DNA of 64,000 nucleotides from Lycorma delicatula. Taxonomy: Eukaryota > Arthropoda > Insecta > Hemiptera > Fulgoridae. Position numbers and translations under genes: made by a program. This document shows positions 46,430 through 57,365 of this stretch, piece by piece (positions within the stretch are counted from its first letter, which is position 1; the number at the start of each line of letters is the position of its first letter). The stretch is from positions 113,659,937-113,723,936 of the forward strand of contig NC_134462.1 of the NCBI RefSeq assembly GCF_047948215.1, written 5' to 3'. Below the pieces are notes generated by a model. That model saw only the letters and a list, made by a program, of their open reading frames with translations, did no database searches and was not told where the DNA came from.

Positions 46430-47290
46430 CGTTATTCTTGATATTTCCTATTTATTTTAATAAAGAACAATCACTACAGAAAATTATAAATAAAAGTTCT
46501 GCTTCGTATTTTTTTAACGTGTTGGATTTTTTTAAAAATTCATATGAAATTCCCAAAATACGCGGTTGGCCTTTCTCTAACGCCGGATTAACTGTATTAT
46601 TTCTTCGGATATATGAAGGAAAAGTAATCACCGAGAACTAATTCCAGGAAATACGAAGAATATGAAAACACTTCGAACCATAGGTCATTAAATTTTGGAC
46701 CAACAATCTGGTACGTGTATGCAGGAACATTATGGTGGTGAAAGAATACTTGCTATTTTGCCAGATGTAGACGTTTAGTGTGAATAGCGTCCTTCAATCA
46801 GGAGTGAAAAGTCATACTCGCAAGTGATGGTCCTACCATTTTCCAGGTAGTCTATGAGCCCCGCACAATAAGAATCCGAAAAACCATACCCCTGACTTTT
46901 TCAGAAAATGAAATTTATTTCGTTTCTGGGGTGTAATGGTGAATACATGTTGCATGTACTAGTTTAAAATGTCGAATAAAGTCAGCCGAATAGAGTTTAA
47001 ATAAGTCTAAACACGAAGAATTCTGCTTTCTTGGTTGGCTGTCAACAAAACGCAGAACCCATCGCACGGAAAGATTTTTCATGTCAAAAACATCTTGTAA
47101 AAAGGAGTAGATACGATCTGTCGAAATATTTGCGATAAAAAAAATCTCGCGTATTTTAAGTCGGTGGGTGATCATTTAACCCAGGATTGTGGATTATTGT
47201 GATGATTTCGTTGGTTGTAGCGGTTTTTGGGTTTATGTGTGAAAAGGATAATACCACCACTTTTGAATTCAGCAGGTCACTTTTTTATTT
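46430..47290 (-). pseudogene. mariner transposase relic (minus strand)
   Basis: From 47290 downward the minus strand reads KTATTNEIITIIHNPGLNDH, then LKIREIFFIANISTDRIYSF, DMKNLSVRWVLRFVDSQPRK and IHHYTPETK, the block just after the first catalytic Asp. Later come QVFFHHHNVPAYTYQIVGPK (normally HQDNAPAHT) and a DYFSF-like third block. The first two catalytic Asp appear lost (HHN for QDN). Several frame changes and stops are present. TIRs were not found. It shares the PKTATT-type peptide with the relic at 11.5 kb. Confidence 0.8.
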
Positions 47291-48479
47291 TTCGTAAAAG
47301 AAGGGAAAGAATCCTTGAAAATGGAATCTATCTCATTTTTTATTTCCGTCGGAGTTAAAAATGTTAAAACAAGGTATTTTATAAAAACTCGAACTTCAAT
47401 TTTATCCATTTTTCAGAATATGTCAAAAATTGTTAGCTTTTCCAGATCGCCATCCTCGATAGCAATTAATAACATGCGACTGAAACTTTGTCAAGGATTA
47501 TACTTGACAAAAATTATACGCATTTGGCCATACCACCGCCATTTCTATGTCAAGCCGAGAACTTTCCAAAAAACCCGATATATATATATATAAAATATAC
47601 GTGCGCGCGCGAGTGTGTGTCTGTGTGTAAGATGTTACGTATCTACGTATTATTTGAATCCAGAACTTCAAAAATGAAATTTGGGTGTAACACTATATAA
47701 AGATAAAAGTTTTAACAGAAGTAATTTTTTTTTAAATATCAGTAAAACTTCACATTATCCTAATAATTTTATTCAGGTGAATCATAAAATGTTTTTACTT
47801 TACCAGTAAAATATACATTATAATAATTATTTATTGTAATAATATTAATTTATTACCTCATTACGTCTAATATCAGCCATTAATAGGATTGATTAAATAT
47901 TGTTATACTAATCGTACTATTTACTCTAATCCATAACCTATATAATCAGAGAGTAATGTCACTTTTCCTCTGTTAAAATGAAATCTATCAATTAATGTCA
48001 GGAAATATATACACCTCATATATTATACTTATTATTAGATATATGATTTATTTAACTGATTCTACTAATATTAAAATGGATTATCCGATAAAAAAAAAAA
48101 TTCAAATAAGTAAAAAATTAAATTAAAATTTTTTGTGATGTTTTCTTGTAATCTATTTAAAGCAGGTAAAATAAAAATATATAAATGAATTACAACGCTA
48201 AATGTTATTAAAATGTGAACAGATCATTGAAATTATTATTTAGTTATTGAATGAATTATTAATTACGAATGAATAATGAATTATGAAGTTATTCATCATT
48301 CATTGAAATAAGTATATACGTAAATAAATATATTTAAAAAAAAATGTTATTGTCAAAAATAATTATCGGTACATAAAATTTCAATAATTTTGTATTTCAG
48401 TAAACAAACAGAATTATTTAGATATTTCAAAAACATACAGTGAAAGACCAATTATACATTAGATTTGCAAAAACACCGG
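47291..48479. other. AT-rich non-coding DNA, nothing recognised
   Basis: A short alternating CG/TG patch (47598-47628) and AT-rich sequence. Frames at 47315-47700 have no recognisable domain. Confidence 0.45.
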
Positions 48480-49480
48480 TTCCTAACCGACATAAGAGCG
48501 CCATTTGAGAAATATAGGAAGATAGATTTAAAGGATCATGAGTGAACTGATAGATCATCAGTACTCGATGAAGAAAAACTGTAAGACATATCAGCTGTTA
48601 AACAAGGTAATCCTAACAAGTCCACGCGAAAGTTGGCCCGTCAGAAAAACATCGGTGTCGTAACTGTACACAAATCAGTTTGTAAGAAGCTCAGTTTTAT
48701 CTCAATAAAGTAAAAGAGGTTCAAAAGTTATCGGCCATAGAATGTGGAAAGATAATTTAATACTGAGAATACTGAGAAATATAATTTAACAGTTTCTAGC
48801 TAACAGTTCTGATGATATTTTGGACTACGTTTCCTATATCGATAAGGCGTGATTTTATTTATCAGGGTATGTGAACGGACAGAACTTACGTTTATAGTCT
48901 ATTGATAATCCATATGTCGTACATGAAATTCCTGTACATGACCACAAGATTGGGTGTAGATTACAATAATCAGGAAAAGAATAGACAGCCCAGTATTCCT
49001 CGTAGAAACAATAAATTCAGCTTGAAATTGTGAAATCATTCACCGATTCATAGGAGACTTAATCAAGGACGAAATTAATAATGCGTGGCTTCAAGATGGC
49101 GCGACCGCTCATACAGCCAGCCAGTTCGTGTATAATTACTGCAAGAGGTTTACGGAGATCGAAACATTTCTAAGGGCTTGTGACCACTATGCGCTTCGGA
49201 CTTAAGCATACTGGTTTTTATATAACAACCTCAGAAGTATTCTGAGGTTAAGCAAAAAGTAATATTTATCGAGGAAATTTTCATAACCTGCAGAAACTTC
49301 AAACTAATTTACGTAATTTCACATAGAACAATCCACACGAACAACATTTTTGACAGCTTTCAACAACAAGAAGGAACGCCTGCAATTATGTCTGCATGCT
49401 CTTCGGGACGACCATTTCCAGCTATGGTATCATAAATCAATGTTACATATTGTTCTACTAGGGTATGACTGGTGTTAGTT
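48480..49480 (+). pseudogene. Tc1/mariner-superfamily transposase relic
   Basis: Plus-strand remnants: VLDEEKL...NPNKSTRKLARQKNIGVV and VHKSVCKKLSF (N-terminal helix-turn-helix region, 48560-48710). After a scrambled middle, WLQDGATAHTASQFVYNYCK at 49086 is the active-site block with the second catalytic Asp. A degenerate C-terminal part follows. The HxDGATAHT block also appears, more eroded, in the transposon at 5.8-7.0 kb. Frame changes and stops are many. TIRs were not identified. Confidence 0.75.
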
Positions 49481-50137
49481 ACTTTTTGAACTATAAGCAA
49501 ATTAACATCGCAACACGCATCTTACCTGCTTAAAATTTTAATATAAACCCATACATAACGATTTCAAGAAATATATATTGTTCATTTTTATAGCCATTCA
49601 GAGTATAAGAACTTTAAAAAAAAATAATCTGAATCATAATGTTAAGTACACAGTTTCTCGTCATTTTAAGTTTCCTGAATCCAAAAAGAAAACTAATTTA
49701 AATTTTTACATGTAAAAATGTAGGCGACATTTTTGCTTAATATCTCTGAAAGAGTGAATGCATAATCATGATATTTGATAAAGTTTCTCTGTATTTGGGA
49801 AATTAATGCCGTTAAATTAATATGAATATCGGAATCGAATTTTTTATGAACTACTGTATGGATTTTATCATGATATTTGTAATAATGACTCATTTGTACC
49901 GGTCTATGGTAATATTAAAATCAATGGGAAAGAAGTTCCTCATTAAATCACGTAGGTTAAAACCCGGTAAATTTTGCAAGTTGCCAGCATTTTTAAGCGA
50001 CAAAGGAATATAAGTTTTGAAAAAGAAAATTACAAAATCGTAATATTTTTCCAGCGTGTGCGTCAAATATAAAAACGAGGGTCTCTCAACAGTTCAAAAA
50101 AAAAACTATAAATATTACTTGAAGGAAACTGAATTTA
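49481..50137. other. AT-rich non-coding DNA, nothing recognised
   Basis: No gene or TE recognised. Confidence 0.5.
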
Positions 50138-50240
50138 AATAAGTCAGAAAAAGTAAAAAAAAATGTTTGATATATTTTTATAGATTGGCAGTTTTATGCG
50201 TTTGTTTTCGAACTAGTATTTCCTTTATTTTTAACTTTTT
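50138..50240 (+). repeat. Unclassified ~100-bp repeat, copy 1
   Basis: AATAAGTCAGAAAAAGTAAA, then TTTTATGCGTTTGTTTTCGA and ACTAGTAT(T/A)TCCTTTATTT are shared in order with 52074-52173, in the same orientation. No TIR or coding was seen. The two copies may mark the ends of a larger element or a segmental duplication. Confidence 0.75.
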
Positions 50241-52073
50241 TTTTTCTTTTCTTATATAACTTATTGTATATTTAAAATTATAGGATTTATTTGACAAAGC
50301 TGAAGAGGAAAGAACTTACTGTGTGATTGTGTAAAGAAGTGAAGAAAGCGATTGTATTATGAAGAAAAAGCGTGAGAGAAATATAATAGTAATAATAGTA
50401 CAACAGTAAGAGGAGGAAAATGAAGAATGTACGAAGAAACAGGGAAAAAGAAAAGAAACAGAGTGTATGAGAAAGAAAGAGGGAGCGGGTGAGCGAGTGG
50501 AAGAGAGAAAGATGTTCAGATAGATGGGTAAAAAAAGAAGTAAAATCGTCAGAGTGTGAAGATTTCCACCGGATTCAGTTAGGTGTGGAATTCGCGGGGG
50601 AAATAGCACGTAGGAGTCTAGTCGACCTTTCTCTCTTTCTTTACAAAACATGCAGATTGCTTCATACATTTCTACTTCTATACTAGGACTACTCACAATT
50701 GCGAAAAAATTCATAAACGTAAACATATTCGCTCTTTTACACAATCCACTTCAGTTAATAAAAAAAAAATTATATTCTTATTCAACAACAGGTTTTCGTT
50801 TTACTTTAAATATTGCTGAGTTATAAATAATTATAATCTAAACTTTCTAATTTTTTTTACAAAAATACCGATTATATTTTTTAATAAATACTCTATCCAA
50901 CATTAAACATTTATGTCATATAATAATTAATATCACGTTATCAAAGATCAAAATCTCATTGTTCTAATCCTTAAAAAATACATTTTTTAAAAATTTAACT
51001 AAACGTTGTACATTAATTTCGGAAGAAAAAGAGAATTATTAATTCGATTTAGAATAATTAAATCGAACTTTAGTTATGCGGGTGAGAGGCGATTTAATCT
51101 ACTCTAAGGGTAGATCCCTGATGGAATTTGTAAACTATCGATTTTGTGTAAGTAAAAATCAAATCTTCAAACCGATTTTTAACATTTTTGTTAGAATAAA
51201 ACCAATAAAAATGTAAGAAATATTATTTTTTCAATCTCTCTTTAAATTTCAGCTTTTAGAAATCGGGGCCAGATTAAAAACAACTGTAATATATGTATAT
51301 ATATTACACATATTAAATGACTAACCGTTACTTTGGCACCAAACTTCGAAAATATGGAACAGTAGGGTAATAATTTTCTTTGAAATATTTTGTATATTTA
51401 TTTAAAATTTGGATAAGCCTACAAATCACTCTATTCTTAAGAAAAAAGAAAACATTTATGAGAAAAACTAAGCAAGTAACCTTTCCTTAGAAGAAATTAA
51501 GAAATTATTAACTAATTTATCTTTTAATTAAAAATTAATTGAAAGAGTACTTAAATAAGACTTAAAACGACTACTATCGAGAGAGAACTAAGGCTTTACG
51601 AAATATATAGCTTTGTTTTAATTTCACTTGCTATATCTCTATTGTTGCTGAAGCAGTAAAGCAATAAAGGAAAAATATAAGTAAAAATTTTGGATATTGG
51701 AGATTTTTCAAATATTACTTAAAAGAAGCTATATAGAAATATTCGTAACATATATGTACGCAAGTGTGTTGGGCTCTTTACTCGACGTCAATTCTTCAAA
51801 AAGTTGCTCAAAATATTTGTATGTATGGAGCACTTATGGTATTAAATTTTGGACAAAATTAAAAAAGAAAGATTGAAATCGAAATAAACTGAACTTCAAT
51901 ACTACGAGATACTTATTACGGGCTTTATAAAACTCTATACCTTAAGCCAGTCGGATTTAGAGCTGTTGTTATTTAACAGTATTTCTAAACAGTCTTTGTC
52001 ACATATATTGAAAACCCTTTGAACAAAGAAGTTGAAATTAGGTAAAACATTTGGCTCTATATAATATATATTG
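50241..52073. other. Non-coding DNA with a purine-rich block
   Basis: A strongly purine-rich stretch lies at 50280-50540, followed by a less AT-rich segment to 50640. The minus-strand 142-codon frame across it (50316-50744) is Ser/Phe/Leu-rich because of the composition. No domain was recognised, so no gene is called. Confidence 0.4.
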
Positions 52074-52173
52074 AATAAGTCAGAAAAAGTAAAAAAATAT
52101 CTGTGATATATTTTTACAAATTGCTAGTTTTATGCGTTTGTTTTCGAACTAGTATATCCTTTATTTTTAACAT
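52074..52173 (+). repeat. Unclassified ~100-bp repeat, copy 2
   Basis: Same order and orientation as 50138-50240, separated from it by about 1.9 kb. It lies directly upstream of the AC/AT microsatellite. Confidence 0.75.
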
Positions 52174-52200
52174 TTCTAATATATAAATATTCTTATAAAA

Positions 52201-52201
52201 T

Positions 52202-52264
<63 letters not shown>
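52201..52264. repeat. (AC)n(AT)n compound microsatellite
   Basis: About 14 AC units followed by about 18 AT units, both perfect. Confidence 0.95.
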
Positions 52265-52269
<5 letters not shown>

Positions 52270-53313
52270 ATAATTGTAAAAAAAAATACCATACACAGTA
52301 ATAGAAAAAAAACCAATAAATTACCAATAGTTTCGTGGAATTCCGCATCATCAATTGGTACATAATTCTAAAAATAAAAACTTAAATGAATATATAAAAT
52401 CGTATGTTAATAAAATATTTCAATTTTAAACAAAAAAAATTGAAAATAATGTATTTATATATTCTGGCTTTGGTCTGAGTTTTGGACAAAAAAAAAACGT
52501 TTTTTAGCTTTATTGAATAACATTGCAACAAATTGAACCAAATTATTGAAGCAAATATAATATTACGCCAATAAATACTTTTTTAAGCCCAAATTTACAA
52601 CGGCTGAATGTAAACTGTATGTGACTCCCAATTAAAGTATTAATTTGGAAACTTTAATTTTCAAAACTGAAAATTCAACTTTAAGCAAATCTTTATCTAG
52701 TATTAACGTTGACATGGAAATTTAAAAATGGGGGTACTATAGACCCGACCTAAGAATTTTAAACCCTTTTTGAGTTTTTATATTTCATGATACTTATTTA
52801 TTTTTAAGCTGTGGTTATTATTAATAATTTTATCACGGAGTTCGTTGGAAAGTGGGGAAAAAAGCATGAAAATATTATATTTCAGTTTAATTTGATTATT
52901 AATAAAGAATAATTTCAAAAAATATCTTGAATTTTTGTTAAACAACTTTTTTTTCCATTTGATGAACCGCGGGACTCGAATAGTCATTTTACTCATTTTT
53001 TTAATGTACCTTTATGAATCGCACCGCTTGATAGCATTACTTGATAGTACTAGGTAGCGTACAAAATATTGATAATGTACTTGAAATAATAAAATTTAAA
53101 AGAAAATATACTACAGCTTATTTTAATAGTAAATGCTCTTATGTAAATGAAAGTATTGAAGATGAAACAATTTTTTAATTACAATCACTTCTTTAAAAAA
53201 AAAAAATGAAAGTATTAGTTTACAAGTTTGCAAGATTATACTAGTTCTATTAAAAAGGGAATAGATAAAACAGAAATAAATTCGACTGGTAAAATCGAAT
53301 TTAACGATAAAAA
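52265..53313. other. AT-rich non-coding DNA, nothing recognised
   Basis: No gene or TE recognised. Confidence 0.5.
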
Positions 53314-53516
53314 TCGAGGGTTACACTTCTTTTTTTTTTCTTTTTAACCTCCAGATCCACCGTTAGGTATTGCTTCAGAGGATGAGATGAATGATTTGTA
53401 GCGTGTGTGAAAATGCCATGCCTGACCGGGATTCGAACCTGGGACCTCCGGATGAAAGGCCGAGACGCTACTACTCGCGCCACGGAGGCAGACGTTAACA
53501 CTCGAGGGTTACACTT
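53314..53516 (-). mobile_element. SINE-A copy, full length, 15-bp target duplication
   Basis: TCGAGGGTTACACTT at 53314-53328 and 53502-53516 are perfect target duplications. The SINE is 53329-53501 on the minus strand: head with A-box TGGCGCGAGTAG and B-box GGTTCGAATCC, body, tail CTCTGAAGCAATACCTAACG and GTGGATCTGGAGGTT, then an A/G-rich end. It is the reference copy for the family here and appears young. Confidence 0.95.
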
Positions 53517-54030
53517 ACAAAGTAATAAGTGCAATATTACGTTACGGATTTTCGATTCGTAAAGGATATTATACTAATTCTATTAAAAAATGAAAAATAT
53601 GGTATGAAGTGATTAATATGACCATAAAAAAAAAAAAAAAAAATTGGCCGTGAAATGCAATTTGTTTGTCCTTAGGCAATAAATTTTAGTAATAAATCCA
53701 AAAGATAACAATCTCATAAAAAAAAATAATAAAAGAATAATCTAACAAAACGCAGTGATATCCAAAAACATTAAAATGAAATTGTAAATCACACGGTAAG
53801 AGTCCCGCAGATACGATTTCTTCCGCTCAAAAAACAAAAATTTCTGTAATATAAATAAAACTGTTTTTAACAAAACGTTACTGATATCAAAAAAGGTAAG
53901 ACACTACATTTCTATTATCAAAATCTGTTATTAATTTAGAATTTTGTTTAAAAAACATGTTAAATATTTGTAATAGACAGTAGATACACAATAATACATA
54001 ATAAAGCGTCCCATGTAATAAGAAAAATTT
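53517..54030. other. AT-rich non-coding DNA, nothing recognised
   Basis: Contains an A20 run at about 53624-53643. Nothing else recognised. Confidence 0.5.
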
Positions 54031-54166
54031 GTTACAAAACTCTTACCGCCCCGATTTCCTTGATATGTAATACATATTATATATACAGAAATAATACAAT
54101 TCTTATGATTATTGGTTGTTTAATCAATTAAATATTAAATTGTACGGGGCAATCTTTTAGTAGAAT
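54031..54166. mobile_element. Diverged relative of the 10.4-kb palindromic MITE
   Basis: AAAACTCTTACCGCCCCGAT, ATATGTAATACATAT, ACAGAAATAATACAATTCTTA and the GTTTAAT end run in the same order as at 10375-10455. The right arm is a weak inverted match (CGGGGCAATCTTTTAGTA). Old copy. Confidence 0.55.
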
Positions 54167-54559
54167 TTTGGAATCAATATCTCCAGGGGTTAGGTAGATA
54201 GTTTTTTGGGGTAAATTTTCTCATTGTTACGAACATACCCCCACTTTGTATATATTTATACAAGCTTATATGCTTATCTTACTATTAAAAAAACTTTCCC
54301 CCAAAATTATCCTTTAAAATTGAAGAAAAAAATCTTTTCAATTATTGCATATATTTTAACCGATCTTTTTTTTACGTCTTCCTAGGCATAGTAGTAGTGA
54401 AAAATAATTCAAAAACTGTTTTGAGGGTAATATTGGGTGAGGGACCCGATCAAAATTTAAAAATACAAATTTTTTTAATTAAAAGGAAATTTTTTGGGTT
54501 TAATTTTTTATTTTGGTGAATTTCTTTATTTAATTACAATCAGCTTCTACAATGAAGCT
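54167..54559. other. AT-rich non-coding DNA, nothing recognised
   Basis: No gene or TE recognised. Confidence 0.5.
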
Positions 54560-54859
54560 ATAAGCAAATCGTATGACTGACCATCACTTGAAAGAGGATC
54601 ATCCAATGATAATCATCATGTAATACAAAAACAATAGTGTAACATAAGTAATATAACATTTGATGTTATATTATAACATCATCTTTGAATGTCCATTCAA
54701 CATTACATTAAAACAACAAAGTAAAGAACTTTAAATAGAACAGTAAACGAAACAGTAACAGCCAAAAAACAACAATCGTTAGCACCAAGTCGCCAAACCG
54801 GATCATCATAACAGGCCATCAACAAGATCAATCACACTGAGCCGTTTGTTTTTCTAATG

Positions 54860-55190
54860 TCCACGTTGTTGTCTAACAGATTTAAAGCAAGATGAATAAT
54901 ATGCTTATCCAACTTGGACACATATCTTGAAACTAGACGTCTAACTTCTTCTCGAACGAATGGAATACCATTTCTTGCACAATCGCAGTACCCCCATGCG
55001 CTCTTCCATCAGGGTGGTTGGTTGTGTATACTGAACAGCAACACCTAATTCTCAAATAGTTACTACAGTAAAATGAGTTTGCGAAATAAAAACGACATCT
55101 AGCAACTCACAGAAGATCAGAGTTTCCAATTCCTCCCTGCGATTCATTACACCACTAGTGTTCTATACAGCAAATTTCAGATAATTCCTC
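54860..55190 (-). pseudogene. Jockey ORF2 remnant: endonuclease start fused to RT end
   Basis: From about 55172 the minus strand reads MRNYLKFAV, a stop, NTSGVMNRREELETLIF, DVVFISQTHFT, then SNYLRIR and VYTTNHPDGRAHGGTAIV. These are the first blocks of the apurinic-type endonuclease. Directly after it, from about 54960, the text becomes VRRLVSRYVSKLDKHIIHLA and LNLLDNNVDIRK. That matches the extreme C-terminus of the Jockey RT, compare LENHVNHFVINLLDNSRDIR at 13.4 kb. The rest of the endonuclease and nearly all of RT are missing. Confidence 0.8.
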
Positions 55191-55217
55191 ATCAACAAAG
55201 TTTAGAAATCACCTTCA

Positions 55218-56361
55218 TCAGCAGGCCCATCCAATCTGTTGAACCAAGAACTCAATATAACTCGCTACCTTTTCAAATCTATCCAGTGTAACCGAAGCCT
55301 TATTATCGATTCCCGCCACTGCCTCAGCGAAGGACCTGGGTTGCGGAGTCCAATGAATATTGCCAGCGTCACAGTTACTTTCCGTATTCCTTCTGGCCCG
55401 TTGACCTAAAAACGGGAGGACTAGGTCGCACAATTTGCCTCTCAGACCTTTGGGCCTCGCAGGAGAGTACTTCGGAGCATAACTCATCCTGTTCTTCTCT
55501 TTCCTTTAAAGCTTCTCCTTACAGGCCCTGCAACCTTTATAATTTACAGGATGATCCTCATGACATAAAGCACAAAACACCGGTAAGCTCCTATCTACCT
55601 TCTAGCAATCGGTGGTCTTTGTTCCCCTCCACACTTCACGCAGTAAAACGGCTTCATGCACTTATTTTTAGTGTGGCCGTATTGTTGATACCTCATACAC
55701 TGCACCAACCCTGGAGTTCTCTTTGGTGTTTCAAACCGAACGCAACAGTTTGCAACGTACTTTATCCCGAAGGCCTCATTATTATCCTTAGGTTCCAGAT
55801 TTAAGAGAGAAGTCGCCAACAACTCCTTTGTTACTCGGTGGCGTGCGTTTACAATGCTCTGAATCTAGTGTTCCTAACTCTCGATAATTGGCTGTATAAG
55901 TGCAACTGGGATCGAATGGTGAAGATTCTTGAGCACCACCCGAAACGCTCTTTCTTCACGCCTCGAGAAAATACGCTCTATCGGATTATTTTTGTGAATA
56001 ACACGGATTATATTTTTGTAGCTCTCAATATCCTTCGACAGCAGCCGAAGTTGTTTAATGTTTATTATTCTATCTGTGTATTCCGCTTTGTTCACCACCG
56101 ATCCCAACAACTCATACAACTCCGTGATATCCGAAATACCAACAATACTATCGGAGACGGTTTAACCTCTTCCTTTTCTGGAGCAGATCGTCAGTCTCCT
56201 CCAGCAGCAGACTATCAAATCTATTCGAGAGAGGTATGTCAATCCCAGAAGTCGTGTCAGCTACCGGCCGTGTGTAAAACCGGCACCGTTTGTCATGCCT
56301 GAGGGCCCGGAATTGAGTCCGTAATATTAGAGTTACTTCTATTACCCGAAGAACCACTCAT
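55218..56361 (-). pseudogene. Jockey-clade ORF1 (gag-like) relic with zinc knuckles
   Basis: The minus strand starts MSGSSGNRSNSNITDSI and breaks after about 21 codons. In other frames it continues with YELLGSVVNKAEYTD, then RREERAFRVVLKNLHHSIPV (the PRE_C2HC-type domain before the knuckles), then YVANCCVRFETPKRTPGLVQ. The knuckle region is CMRYQQYGHTKNKCMKPFYC followed by VKCGG, a CCHC pattern with one Cys replaced by Tyr (MRYQ for MRCQ). The C-terminal part continues to GWAC near 55218. ORF1 protein would coat the LINE RNA. At least three frame breaks are present. Confidence 0.85.
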
Positions 56362-56730
56362 ATTTTCAACGATCTCATCCTTTATTAATTTTCTCCGCGA
56401 CGCCTTCCATAGATCCCGGTTGGAGTAACTGAACGGGCGACGTTTTCTATTCACCAGCGTGTTTTTGTTTACTGTCTGGAAACTGCCGTCTGCTGAGTGG
56501 TTACTATGTAAAAGCTAGCTGGAAACTGGTCCGTAGCAACGCCGCGATTACTAGGTCGCCTAGCTTAAACCTATAACTAAAAATAACTAATAAAAAGAAG
56601 ACTTGCAAATAAAGAAAACACAAACCTGAGGAAAACACAACTAACAGAACAAAGTAAACACAAATTAACATACAACAGAAAGAAAAATAATTGACTCTAA
56701 TGAGGAGCAACTTATAGATATATCCAAACA

Positions 56731-57228
56731 TACGATTCTAATCTTTTGGGTTTAATTAAAATTTTAATATTATCAAAAATTTAAATAATAGACTTTTTTT
56801 TATACTTTTAATTATAGACTAAGAGTTTATTTTTAGTTTTACTAAAATTATATCATAATTCCCCTACCCCCCGCAAAAAAAGTCTTAGGTAACATTTTAC
56901 TAGTTGTATATATTCCATTCTAGTTGGAATATTCCGTTTTTCAGTGGAATATTCTTTAGTTTCTTCCATTTAACATAGCAACGTAGACAAATCAAAAAAT
57001 CTTCTTGGAAGGTGATTTTGAAGTTACCATGCAATGATAATTTATTACCCTCCCCTTCATAAAAAAAAATTAGTTAAAATGTTTAATATATAAATATTTT
57101 TCTACGGTATAAGAATAAACAACCAATGCCAGCAAAGTATTATAACTTTGTTGTCAGATCTTTTTTTTAAAATAAATTAAGGAAAAACACTACGTATAAA
57201 TATAAATATAATAATTATTATTATTATT
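56731..57228. other. AT-rich non-coding DNA, nothing recognised
   Basis: No gene or TE recognised. Ends in a short (ATT)n. Confidence 0.5.
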
Positions 57229-57365
57229 ATATCGCCACATAAGCTTGAAGCTTGTGCCTGGGATATGTAAATAAAATTTTGTAGGGAATGAAAAATGCCA
57301 TGCCTGACCTAGATTCGACCCCTCGATCTCCGGATGGACAGTCTAGACGTTGCCACTCCGAAACG
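57229..57365 (-). mobile_element. SINE-A head with alternative tail (subtype A2), second copy
   Basis: The plus strand reads ATCGCCACATAAGCTTGAAG, GGGATATGTAAATAAAATTTT and GAATGAAAAATGCCATGCCT, then the reversed tRNA-like head with an eroded B-box (AGATTCGACCCC). The order and the junction are the same as at 36.87-37.01 kb. The head shows several substitutions (TCTAGACG for CCGAGACG), so it is old. Confidence 0.75.

Larger units (their letters stand above)
54560..56730 (-). mobile_element. Jockey-clade LINE with ORF1 but a deleted ORF2
   Basis: On the minus strand: a 5' region (56730-56362), ORF1 (from the ATG ending at 56361 to about 55218), the start of ORF2 (about 55190-54970), then directly the end of ORF2 (about 54960-54860), and a T/G-rich 3' region to about 54560. 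A complete Jockey ORF2 is about 2.7 kb. Here only about 300 bp of it are left. The outer limits are estimated because no target duplication was found. Confidence 0.75.

Noticed and set aside
50316..50744. 142-codon Ser/Phe-rich minus-strand frame
   Set aside because: It is the complement of a purine-rich block. No recognisable domain or conserved spacing.
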